Shown one piece after another: positions 19,350 to 26,590 of a DNA stretch of 33,721 nucleotides (positions within the stretch are counted from its first letter, which is position 1; each line of letters opens with the position of its first letter). The stretch spans positions 1-33,721 of the forward strand of contig WFTL01000123.1 of assembly GCA_015485495.1 (NCBI GenBank). Reading direction: 5' to 3'. Made by a program: the position numbers and the translations under genes. Source of the DNA: Planctomycetaceae bacterium (GTDB taxonomy: Bacteria > Planctomycetota > Planctomycetia > Planctomycetales > Planctomycetaceae). The notes below the pieces were generated by a model. It made no database searches, was not told the origin of the DNA, and saw only the letters and a program-made list of their open reading frames with translations.

Positions 19350-20174
19350 GTGGCAGGGAGTGATGACGTGGCGGAAGCTGCCGGACAGATCTGCCGGTGG
19401 CTGAAGGAAACGGACCGCGTCTGTGCATTCACCGGAGCCGGAATCAGCACGGAAAGCGGAATTCCCGATTTCCGGTCGCCCGGCGGTGTCTGGTCGCGGT
19501 ATCGGACGGTGTATTTCGACGAATTCTGCGCATCGGCTGATGCACGGCACGAATACTGGAGGCAGAAAGCGGAAGCTCATCGTGAATTCCGCAGCGCGCG
19601 TCCCAATGTGACGCACCGGATGCTGGCGCGGCTGGAGACGGACGGACTGCTGCCTGGTGTCATCACCCAGAATATCGATGGGCTGCATCAGGAAGCCGGC
19701 AGCCGCCGCGTTCTGGAACTGCATGGAACGGCACGGGAGATCGTGTGTCTGGACTGTTCGTGGCGGGATGCGGCGGATCCCTGGGTGGAACGGTTTCTGG
19801 AAACCGGACAGGTTCCCGAATGTCCGCAGTGCGGAGGCAGGCTGAAACATGCCACGGTGTCCTTCGGCCAGTCGCTTCCGGCTGATGTTCTGCAGACGGC
19901 CATGGAATGGTCGGTGGGCTGTCGACTGTTTCTGGCTCTGGGTTCGTCTCTGGTGGTGGAACCGGCGGCGTCTCTGCCGCGTGCAGCCGCTCAGGCCGGA
20001 GCCCGTCTGGTGATCATCAATCGGGATCCAACGCCGCTGGATGCTCTGGCATCGCTCTGTGTGCGCGCGTCGCTGGGAGACGTTTTCACGTGTCTGCAGG
20101 AACTGTGGGACCGGACGGATCGGGAACGCACGAAGGTGTCTCGGGTTCCGCGGGAGAATTCCGGAGATTCGTGA
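19350..20174 (+). CDS. Sirtuin family NAD-dependent protein deacylase
   Basis: Cytoplasmic enzyme that removes acyl groups from protein lysines using NAD+; 274 residues. Motifs in order: GAGISTESGIPDFRSPGG (29-46) for NAD binding, QNIDGLH (107-113), catalytic His125 in LELHG, zinc site Cys133/Cys136 and Cys158/Cys161 (CLDC and CPQC), GSSLVVEPA (198-206). The GTG start at 19350 has GAGGAGAG (19337-19344) at good distance. The C-terminal tail is charged and without known motif. The stop overlaps the next start by one base (TGATG), so translation is coupled. A CobB-like role on acetyl-CoA synthetase would suit a neighbour that may release acetate; this is inference. Confidence 0.93.
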   Translation: MAGSDDVAEAAGQICRWLKETDRVCAFTGAGISTESGIPDFRSPGGVWSRYRTVYFDEFCASADARHEYWRQKAEAHREFRSARPNVTHRMLARLETDGLLPGVITQNIDGLHQEAGSRRVLELHGTAREIVCLDCSWRDAADPWVERFLETGQVPECPQCGGRLKHATVSFGQSLPADVLQTAMEWSVGCRLFLALGSSLVVEPAASLPRAAAQAGARLVIINRDPTPLDALASLCVRASLGDVFTCLQELWDRTDRERTKVSRVPRENSGDS

Positions 20175-20743
20175 TGAAACTGTTTTCGGTCCCGTCGCTG
20201 GTTCTGTTCGTTCTGGCCGCAACCTTCCTGGGTGTGGGGGGAGGCATCGGGCTGCTGTGGGGAAAACCGCTGGTGGATCGGGCACGGGCCAGTGAACACT
20301 GGCCTCAGACGGTCGGACGCATCATGAATTCGGAACTCAGAGAATCGATGAGTGACGGCACACGGATGTACAGTGCGGATATCGTGTACCGTTACCAGGT
20401 GGAAGACCGTGAATACGTCTCAGGTCGTGTCTGGTTCGGCGGTAGTTATTCCACCAGCGATCGGTCGGAAATGATGGCCCTGGTCGGATCCTTTCCGCCG
20501 GGAATGGACGTGACCGTTTTTTATTCGCCGGATGACCCGGGGGAGGCTGTTCTCATGCCGGGGGCCTGGTTTTCGACGTACATTCTGTACGCAACGGGTC
20601 TTGTGTTTCTGGGCATCGGGCTGCTTCTGCTGGTGATTCTGGTCGTCCTGCTGCTGAAGAGGCAGGAACAGGTGGCCGCGGAGGAACTGGCGTCCGCCGG
20701 CTTCGATGAGTTTCCGTTCGAAACGCGCGATCATCGGTGGTGA
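20174..20743 (+). CDS. DUF3592-like membrane protein
   Basis: Predicted 189-residue membrane protein with two hydrophobic helices (8-29 and 135-161) flanking a soluble beta-rich segment of about 100 residues. That segment shows the DUF3592 pattern: HWPQTVGRIMNSEL, then YSADIVYRYQVEDREYVSGR and later FPPGMDVTVFYSPDDPGEAVL. The C-terminal tail is charged and probably cytoplasmic (LLKRQEQVAAEE). No biochemical role is known for the family. The start shares one base with the sirtuin stop, and murA follows after 28 nt, so it lies inside an operon. A longer frame opening at 19907 overlaps the sirtuin and is rejected. Confidence 0.85.
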   Translation: MKLFSVPSLVLFVLAATFLGVGGGIGLLWGKPLVDRARASEHWPQTVGRIMNSELRESMSDGTRMYSADIVYRYQVEDREYVSGRVWFGGSYSTSDRSEMMALVGSFPPGMDVTVFYSPDDPGEAVLMPGAWFSTYILYATGLVFLGIGLLLLVILVVLLLKRQEQVAAEELASAGFDEFPFETRDHRW

Positions 20744-20771
20744 AACGAGGGAAAGGCACAGGAGTTCACGG

Positions 20772-22079
20772 ATGGACATGCTGGTCGTACAGGGAGGACG
20801 TCCTCTGTCGGGAGCGGTCAGCGTTGATGGTTCCAAGAACGCCACACTGCCCATCATGGCGGCCACGCTGCTGACGGACGGCCCGGTTCGGCTCCGCGGA
20901 GTCCCGGCGCTGGCTGATGTGGACACCATGGCCCGTCTGCTGCGCAGTCTGGGGGCAGATGTCATCAGATCCGGCAGTCAGATGGTCATTGATCCGCGTC
21001 CGGCATCAGGGATTGTCGCTGAGTACGATCTGGTGCGGCGGATGCGGGCCGGCGTGTGTGTTCTGGGCCCGCTGCTGGCCCGCTGCGGAACCGCTCAGGT
21101 GTCCCTGCCTGGTGGATGCAACATCGGTCATCGGCCGATCGACCTGCATCTGCGCGGCCTGGCAGCTCTGGGAGCCGACATTCGCATCTGTAGCGGCTAT
21201 GTGGTGGCCGAAGCCGGCACGCTGACCGGTGCCCGGATCGATCTGACGGGGCCTCAGGGCAGCAGCGTCACGGCCACCTGCAACGTGATGTCGGCCGCGG
21301 TGGCTGCGCGCGGCGAAACCGTGATTCTGGGAGCCGCCCAGGAACCGGAAGTGGTCTGCCTAGGCCGGTTCCTGAACGACTGCGGTGCGAAAATCGGCGG
21401 TCTGGGGTCGCCGATCGTCACCGTTGACGGTGTTGAAAGACTGGCCACGGCAGATGTCGACATCGGACCGGACCGGATCGAAGCGGCGACTCTGGCTGTC
21501 AGCGCGGCGCTGACTCGAAGCCGCATCCGCATTGACAATGCGCCGGTTTCGCAGATGGATGCTGTTCTCAGTCGTCTGGCCGATATGGGGGTTGACTGCT
21601 TTGCAGGCGACGACGGACTGACCGTGGATGCCCGTCACGGGAGACTGCGTCCGGTGAATCTGGTCACATCGCCTTATCCGGGGATTCCCACGGATACGCA
21701 GGCTCAGTTCACGGCGCTGCTGACGACCGTGCCGGGAACCAGTGTGGTCACAGATCGCGTGTTTCCTGAACGATTCATGCATGTCTCCGAGCTGATTCGC
21801 ATGGGAGCGAGAATTCGTCGTGCGGGTAACAGTGCGGTGATCGAAGGGGTCCCGCATCTGTCGGGGGCTCCTTTGATGGCGTCGGATCTGCGTGCCAGTG
21901 CGGCTCTGCTGCTGGCGGCTGTGTCAGCCGAAGGCGATTCGCAGATTCGCCGGATTTATCATCTGGACCGGGGATATGTGCGGCTGGAAGAAAAACTGAA
22001 TCGGCTGGGAGCGACAATTCAGCGCTGCCAGGACATTCCGGCCCGATCCGTTTCTGAGAACACGAGGTCGGGGGAGTGA
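20772..22079 (+). CDS. murA: UDP-N-acetylglucosamine 1-carboxyvinyltransferase
   Basis: First committed enzyme of peptidoglycan synthesis; transfers enolpyruvate from phosphoenolpyruvate to UDP-GlcNAc in the cytoplasm. The 435 residues match the family (E. coli 419). Catalytic Lys22 and Asn23 lie in DGSKNATLP, and Cys116 in SLPGGCNIGHRPIDLHLRGL. This Cys is the fosfomycin target, so the enzyme should be sensitive. Other landmarks: YPGIPTDTQAQF and the C-terminal DLRASAALLLAA. ATG 20772 is supported by AGGAG at 20760-20764. Presence of murA agrees with a peptidoglycan wall. It is the last gene of the esterase-sirtuin-DUF3592-murA run; no clear terminator follows. Confidence 0.96.
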   Translation: MDMLVVQGGRPLSGAVSVDGSKNATLPIMAATLLTDGPVRLRGVPALADVDTMARLLRSLGADVIRSGSQMVIDPRPASGIVAEYDLVRRMRAGVCVLGPLLARCGTAQVSLPGGCNIGHRPIDLHLRGLAALGADIRICSGYVVAEAGTLTGARIDLTGPQGSSVTATCNVMSAAVAARGETVILGAAQEPEVVCLGRFLNDCGAKIGGLGSPIVTVDGVERLATADVDIGPDRIEAATLAVSAALTRSRIRIDNAPVSQMDAVLSRLADMGVDCFAGDDGLTVDARHGRLRPVNLVTSPYPGIPTDTQAQFTALLTTVPGTSVVTDRVFPERFMHVSELIRMGARIRRAGNSAVIEGVPHLSGAPLMASDLRASAALLLAAVSAEGDSQIRRIYHLDRGYVRLEEKLNRLGATIQRCQDIPARSVSENTRSGE

Positions 22080-22389
22080 GCAGGGCGCGGTCCGGGCGTT
22101 GTCCCGATGGCTGCTTCCGTGGGATTCCTGATAAACAGGAACAGGCGCCATGCAGACGCACACTGTGCGGGATTGACCCATCGGGTGAGGCTACAGGGGA
22201 GGACTGGAACGGTTACAGCGGATGGTGTGAGGTTTCCAAAGAAACTGGATGCTGATAGAATCGACTTTCGATAAATACAGAAACCGGTGCCATTGACGGG
22301 CCGGTTCATCAGTGGCAGGAGAATTCTTCCGCTCTGCGGCATGAAGCGATCTTTGTTCGCCGTGTGCTGCTCATCAGAATGGACTCGAC
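22080..22389 (+). other. Non-coding spacer between murA and fabH
   Basis: 310 nt without a credible gene. It contains the fabH promoter described separately and a weak AACCGG/CCGGTT stem (about 22282-22306). No terminator for murA was recognised. Confidence 0.5.
22233..22261 (+). promoter_or_regulatory. Extended -10 promoter upstream of fabH
   Basis: TTTCCA (22233-22238, 4 of 6 consensus) and TAGAAT (22256-22261, 5 of 6) are spaced by 17 nt, and TGA precedes the -10 box as in extended -10 promoters. The start point would be near 22268, giving a leader of about 120 nt. Confidence 0.6.
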
Positions 22390-23529
22390 ATGAATTCGCG
22401 GACGATCCCGCCGGTCGACCTGCCTGCAGCCGAGGTCGATCCTCATCTGATTCAGCGGGTCCTGGCATCGCAGGGGACGGCAGCCCCGGCGTCTTCCGAT
22501 GCAGCCGGACAGCGTTCTGTTCGCTGCGGTCAGCCGCAGCGCACGCGGCAGCTTCTGGGCATTGGCATTTCGGCGGTTGGTTCGTCGCTTCCGGAGCAGG
22601 TCATCACGAATGCTGATCTGCATCGCGAGTACGGCATGGATCCGGACTGGATCGAGCAGCGCACGGGAATCCGGGAGCGCCGCCGGGTGGCTCCAGGAGA
22701 ATCGACCGCGGATCTGGCTCTGCGTGCTGCTGAAAACGCCATTGGCCGTGCCGGCGTGAGCGTTTCGGATATTGATCTGATTGTTGTGGGAACATTCACT
22801 CCCGACCATCGTGCGGTGGCATCGGCCTGCCTGGTTCAGGCGGGTCTGGGCAGCAGGGCTCCGGCCTTCGACGTGCAGGCCGCCTGTTCGGGCTTCATGT
22901 ATGCCCTGGCAACAGCCGGACAGTTCGTGGCGACCGGCAATGCGCAGCAGGCTCTGGTCATCGGGGCGGATATCGTCAGCAGCTGCTGCGATCCGGCGGA
23001 CCGTCAGACGGCTCCGCTGTTCGGCGACGGAGCAGGTGCTGTGCTGCTGCAGCGCGGCGAACCGCAGCAGGGACTGGTCGGATATCAGCTCGGTGCGGAC
23101 GGCAGTCTGGCGCACACGCTGTACTGTCCGGCAGGTGGCAGCCGCATCCCGCCGACTCCCGAGGCGATTGCTGAAGGAAAACATCATCTGCAGATGGACG
23201 GCCGGCGCGTTTACAAATGGGCCGTGCAGACGATTGTGGATTCGGTCCGTCAGGTGGTTGAGGAATCCGATGTGTCGCTGCAGGACATCGATCTGTTCGT
23301 TCTGCACCAGGCGAACATTCGCATCATCGATCACGCGGTGCGGGAACTGGGAATCGACCCGGATCGCGTGATGAACAATGTGGATCGTGTGGGGAACACT
23401 TCGGCCGCTTCCATCCCGCTGGTCCTTGCGGAAGCCGATGCGGCCGGCCGGATTCATCGGGGCGATCTGGTGCTGATGTGCGGATTCGGCGCAGGACTGA
23501 CCTGGGGGACCGGACTGTTCCGCTGGTAG
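22390..23529 (+). CDS. fabH: 3-oxoacyl-ACP synthase III (FabH-type, KAS III)
   Basis: Condenses acetyl-CoA with malonyl-ACP to start fatty acid synthesis. The 379 residues carry the full triad: Cys166 in DVQAACSGF, His306 in VLHQANIRI, Asn336 in RVGNTSAAS, and the C-terminal GFGAGLTWGT. The fold begins near residue 56 (LGIGISAVGSSLP), so there is an N-terminal extension of about 54 residues with DPHLIQRVLASQG and a Ser/Ala-rich stretch, absent from E. coli FabH (317 residues). No suitable internal start was found, so the extension is probably real. The gene stands alone, not in a plsX-fabH-fabD cluster, with its own promoter. A role in another KAS III pathway cannot be excluded. Confidence 0.88.
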   Translation: MNSRTIPPVDLPAAEVDPHLIQRVLASQGTAAPASSDAAGQRSVRCGQPQRTRQLLGIGISAVGSSLPEQVITNADLHREYGMDPDWIEQRTGIRERRRVAPGESTADLALRAAENAIGRAGVSVSDIDLIVVGTFTPDHRAVASACLVQAGLGSRAPAFDVQAACSGFMYALATAGQFVATGNAQQALVIGADIVSSCCDPADRQTAPLFGDGAGAVLLQRGEPQQGLVGYQLGADGSLAHTLYCPAGGSRIPPTPEAIAEGKHHLQMDGRRVYKWAVQTIVDSVRQVVEESDVSLQDIDLFVLHQANIRIIDHAVRELGIDPDRVMNNVDRVGNTSAASIPLVLAEADAAGRIHRGDLVLMCGFGAGLTWGTGLFRW

Positions 23530-23580
23530 GCGGCCGTGTCGGGGAGGGCCGATGTCCCGAACAGTCTGGAACGGACTCTG

Positions 23581-24480
23581 TCAGGAATCGGTGGCTGGCC
23601 GGTCTGGTGCCTGGCTGTCGGGTGCTGTCGCGGGATTCGGCGGATCGTCTTCCGTCGTGGAATGGCTGTCGGCAGCCGGGTTTGGCAGACGCTTGCCCGG
23701 ACGAAAATAGCGTTTGGATTCATTGACGGCGGTGCGTCGGGTGGTCAGACGTACGAGAATCGTGATCAGGTAATCCTTCCAGCCGGTCACCAGGTACTGC
23801 TGGCGGCGTTCCAGAGCTTTGAGCGCCTTACGGACGACTCGGGATGGCGGCTGGGCCGAATGTTTTTCCAGCCATCCGGGAGCGCGGGCTCGTGTGAAAA
23901 ATTCCGTCTCCGTCACTCCCGGACACAGTCCCAGAATGGTGACTCCACGGCTGCGGGCTTCGGCCCAGAGAGCTTCGCTGAAGTGCAGAATGTACGACTT
24001 GCTGGCTGCGTACGCACCCATGAAGGCGACCGGCTGAAATGCGGCCACCGATGACAGATTGATGATCGCCCCGTGCCCGCGCTGGAGCATTCCCGGGAGG
24101 ATGCGGTAGGTGAGGTCTGTCAGTGTCACGATGTTCAGTGTCAGCATGCGTCGGACTTCATCGGGATCTGTCGTTTCGATATCACCGATCAGTCCCACGC
24201 CCGCATTGTTGACAAGAAGTTCGACATCGACTCCCAGTCGGCAGACTTCTTCGTACAGGCGCCGCCCCGATTCCGGTCGCGCCAGGTCGATCGTCACCAG
24301 GTGACTGGTTGTTCCGTGACGCGTGAGCAGTTCCTGCGCCAGTTCCTTCATGAGTTCGGTGCGGCGTGCGGCCAGGATCAGATGCATTCCGCGTCCGGCC
24401 AGGCGTTCCGCAAACTCCCGGCCGATTCCGGAGGAAGCGCCTGTCACCAGAGCCCAGCGATCGTTGTACGTGTCGAGCAA
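23581..24480 (-). CDS. Short-chain dehydrogenase/reductase
   Basis: NAD(P)-dependent oxidoreductase of the classical SDR type, substrate unknown; 299 residues from a TTG start. Motifs: cofactor loop TGASSGIG (13-20), NNAG, the Ser of INLSSVAAF, and the catalytic YAASK. The family N-terminus begins just before WALVTGASSGIG, and TTG at 24480 is the closest start codon. The frame is open up to 24693, but that would overlap the divergent epimerase gene and has no family match. The C-terminal tail after RYFRPGKRLPNP is Pro, Asp and Ala rich, low in complexity. It is convergent with fabH (51 nt gap) and divergent from the epimerase gene. Confidence 0.85.
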   Translation of the reverse strand: MLDTYNDRWALVTGASSGIGREFAERLAGRGMHLILAARRTELMKELAQELLTRHGTTSHLVTIDLARPESGRRLYEEVCRLGVDVELLVNNAGVGLIGDIETTDPDEVRRMLTLNIVTLTDLTYRILPGMLQRGHGAIINLSSVAAFQPVAFMGAYAASKSYILHFSEALWAEARSRGVTILGLCPGVTETEFFTRARAPGWLEKHSAQPPSRVVRKALKALERRQQYLVTGWKDYLITILVRLTTRRTAVNESKRYFRPGKRLPNPAADSHSTTEDDPPNPATAPDSQAPDRPATDS

Positions 24481-24589
24481 GTGCGTGTGTCCGGATGGTT
24501 GAATCCCGCGGCGGGAGGGCCAGACTGAAATGACAGGAAACAGGGTGTGGAGAAATTCTAACCATCCTGGTGTGTTTCGTCGCCGTTTT

Positions 24590-24624
24590 CCTTCCGCAGG
24601 TTCGCGGAGGGTTCCGCAGTTTTT
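24590..24624 (+). promoter_or_regulatory. Overlapping hairpins in the epimerase leader
   Basis: CCTTCCGC (24590-24597) pairs with GCGGAGGG (24604-24611, one G-T pair). The same GCGGA (24604-24608) can instead pair with TCCGC (24613-24617), which is followed by AGTTTTT (24618-24624). The two folds exclude each other, as in a terminator/antiterminator switch, though the second stem is only 5 bp. The ribosome-binding site AGGAG (24626-24630) follows directly. Confidence 0.35.
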
Positions 24625-24637
24625 CAGGAGATGCGGG

Positions 24638-25351
24638 ATGTCCCGACAGTCCGATTCCTCATTCGTGCTCAGCCGTGACGAAGTGCGGGCCATCGATCAG
24701 GCGGCGATGCAGGAACTTGGGATTCCCGGCCTGCTGCTCATGGAAAACGCCGCACGGGGAGCGGCTGAAGTCCTGAAATCCGCGGGCTGCGGCGGCCGTA
24801 TCGTGATTGTCTGCGGTCCCGGCAACAACGGCGGTGACGGTCTGGCACTGGCTCGGCAACTGGCTGCTGAAGGCCTGGAGACGGATGTGTTTCTGGTGAC
24901 AGGCGGGCGCCGTCTGTCTCCGGATGCGGCTGCCAATCTGCAGTACCTGGAGCGCGCGGGGCTGTCGGTGGCATCTGCTGCAGACGGCCGTCCGGAAACG
25001 CTTCTGGAATCTCTGACGGATGCCGACTGGATCGTCGATGCGCTTCTGGGCACCGGAGTGCGGGGAGGACTGCGGGCTCCTTTTGACGGCTGGGCGGCGG
25101 CCATCAATGCGTCGGCAGCACGGGTGCTGGCCATCGATGTGCCGTCGGGGCTCGACTGCGATACCGGAACGGCCGGCAGCGGGTGCGTGACGGCGGACGT
25201 GACAGTGACGTTTGTCGGAGAAAAGGCCGCATTCCGGAATCCGGATGCCCGGCGGTGCATCGGAGAACTGCACGTTGCTCCCATCGGCATCCCGCAGGTC
25301 TGGACAGCTCGGTGGCTGCAGCGATACCGGGATGGAGCCAGGAACGGCTGA
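24638..25351 (+). CDS. nnrE: NAD(P)H-hydrate epimerase (YjeF N-terminal domain)
   Basis: Repairs damaged NAD(P)H by interconverting the R and S forms of the hydrate. The 237 residues contain only the YjeF_N domain: GLLLMENAARGAAE (31-44), the phosphate loop GPGNNGGDGLALARQL (60-75), DALLGTGVRGG and AIDVPSGLDCDTG with the expected acidic residues. The dehydratase domain, fused in E. coli YjeF, is missing, so a separate enzyme must finish the repair. ATG 24638 is supported by AGGAG at 24626-24630; the frame is open back to 24530. Divergent from the SDR gene; 111 nt separate its end from the convergent sugar transferase gene. Confidence 0.92.
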   Translation: MSRQSDSSFVLSRDEVRAIDQAAMQELGIPGLLLMENAARGAAEVLKSAGCGGRIVIVCGPGNNGGDGLALARQLAAEGLETDVFLVTGGRRLSPDAAANLQYLERAGLSVASAADGRPETLLESLTDADWIVDALLGTGVRGGLRAPFDGWAAAINASAARVLAIDVPSGLDCDTGTAGSGCVTADVTVTFVGEKAAFRNPDARRCIGELHVAPIGIPQVWTARWLQRYRDGARNG

Positions 25352-25462
25352 CGAACGGTGTTCGCGGTGCCGAAGCTGACGGGCGGCCGGTAGGCGTGGC
25401 GGGCGAAGGTGGCTGTCGCTGACAACAGACGGCGGACTGACGGACGGCTGCCGGAACAGCGT

Positions 25463-26323
25463 TCAGCGGGCTCCTTCTCCTGTGATCACGACACGAACCG
25501 TTCGCAGAAGGATCTTCAGGTCGTTCCGCAGGCAGCAGTTCTGCAGGTACAGCAGGTCGTAACCGACTTTGCGGCGAAATCCGTCAATGTCGCTGTCGTA
25601 TCCGTTGAGGACCTGGGCGATGCCGGTGAGTCCTGGTTTGAGGCCCAGACGGTCGAGGTAGCCGGGGATCTCTTCCGACAGCTCACGGATGAATTCGGGG
25701 CGTTCCGGACGCGGTCCGACCAGAGACATGTCGCCGCGGAGAATGTTCCAGAGCTGGGGCAGTTCATCGATACGGGTACGCCGCAGAAATCGGCCCAGGG
25801 GGGTGATGCGCGGGTCGTTGTCTCTGGCGAACTGTGCTCCATGGATTTCCGCATCCATGCGCATCGTGCGGAATTTATAGATGGTGAACGGGCGTCCGTA
25901 ACCGGACTGTTTTCGGCGGTCCGGCAGGGTGCCACGACGTTCGTCGGTGCTGTTCTGCGTGGAGTGTCGGCGGCGATCCTGTGGCCGGCGGCGCCGTCGA
26001 TTCAGGCCCACCCGGGTCTGAGAATAGATGGCCGGTCCGGGAGACGTCACGCGGACAGCGATCCAGGTGAGCAGCAGCAGGGGGCTGAGTCCGATGAGCA
26101 TGCAGGATGCAGCCACGATATCGAAAGCCCGCTTTCCGATGCGGACGGACAGCGGCAGGCTGGTGAGGTTTTCCCGCGGTTCGGTGAGGTTCAGCCGCGT
26201 CAGCCACTTTACATCCGGCAGTTCATACGGATAGTCGCGCACGATCTGCCCGGGATCGCTGTTCCGGCCGGCGGAATCAGGCGAGGGCAGTGTCCGGGAA
26301 ACAGTTGCCGTCGTGGACGTCAT
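25463..26323 (-). CDS. Polyprenyl-phosphate sugar-1-phosphate transferase (bacterial sugar transferase)
   Basis: Membrane enzyme that probably starts exopolysaccharide or glycan assembly by loading a sugar phosphate on undecaprenyl phosphate; 286 residues. Visible: a 60-residue N-terminal tail, KRAFDIVAA (64-72) leading into one hydrophobic hairpin (70-92), SPGPAIYSQTRVGLN (94-108), FTIYKFRTM (146-154), RRTRIDELPQLWN (181-193), GDMSLVGPRPE (197-207) and KPGLTGIAQV (229-238). Between the GLN and FTIYKFRTM blocks, normally a few residues apart, lies an Arg-rich insertion (109-143). The large domain of WcaJ-type proteins is absent, so it is a PglC-like small form. It stands alone without glycosyltransferase neighbours. 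Confidence 0.9.
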   Translation of the reverse strand: MTSTTATVSRTLPSPDSAGRNSDPGQIVRDYPYELPDVKWLTRLNLTEPRENLTSLPLSVRIGKRAFDIVAASCMLIGLSPLLLLTWIAVRVTSPGPAIYSQTRVGLNRRRRRPQDRRRHSTQNSTDERRGTLPDRRKQSGYGRPFTIYKFRTMRMDAEIHGAQFARDNDPRITPLGRFLRRTRIDELPQLWNILRGDMSLVGPRPERPEFIRELSEEIPGYLDRLGLKPGLTGIAQVLNGYDSDIDGFRRKVGYDLLYLQNCCLRNDLKILLRTVRVVITGEGAR

Positions 26324-26332
26324 GGCACATGC

Positions 26333-26378
26333 AGTCTCAGTGCATCGGTTTCAGAATCCGAAGGGAGCGGCTGAGACT
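26333..26378 (-). promoter_or_regulatory. Inverted repeat in the sugar transferase leader
   Basis: AGTCTCAG (26333-26340) and CTGAGACT (26371-26378) are perfect 8-base inverted repeats 30 nt apart, with an inner TCGG/CCGA pair (26345-26348, 26358-26361). The block ends 10 nt before the start codon on the minus strand. It could be an mRNA leader fold or an operator; no promoter was clearly recognised. Confidence 0.4.
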
Positions 26379-26417
26379 ACACTAGGTCGGGAAAGCACCG
26401 GTCACGCCGGTTTCCTT

Positions 26418-26437
26418 CGGGAAACGGTCGTTTCCCG
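26418..26437 (-). other. Hairpin between hemL and the sugar transferase gene
   Basis: CGGGAAAC (26418-26425) pairs with GTTTCCCG (26430-26437) around a 4-nt loop. It lies about 150 nt after the hemL stop in transcription direction. No good T run follows on the minus strand, so its use as the hemL terminator is uncertain. Confidence 0.4.
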
Positions 26438-26590
26438 GTGTTCAGATATGCCGGGCAGACGCAACACGCCGCGCTGTTGCCTGTTTGCCACACGGTCGAA
26501 CGGACCGTTGTCTCAGGACCGGAGCTGCACGACACGAAGGACCGATGCAATCCTCCGGACTGATCCATCCGGACTCAGCTCCATCCCGGC

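Noticed and set aside
25409-26374. 321-codon plus-strand frame
   Set aside because: Antisense of the sugar transferase gene, whose conserved motifs are all on the minus strand.
26324-26420. Promoter for the sugar transferase gene on the minus strand (TAGTGT or TAGTCT as -10)
   Set aside because: No -35 match at acceptable distance, so not listed as a promoter.
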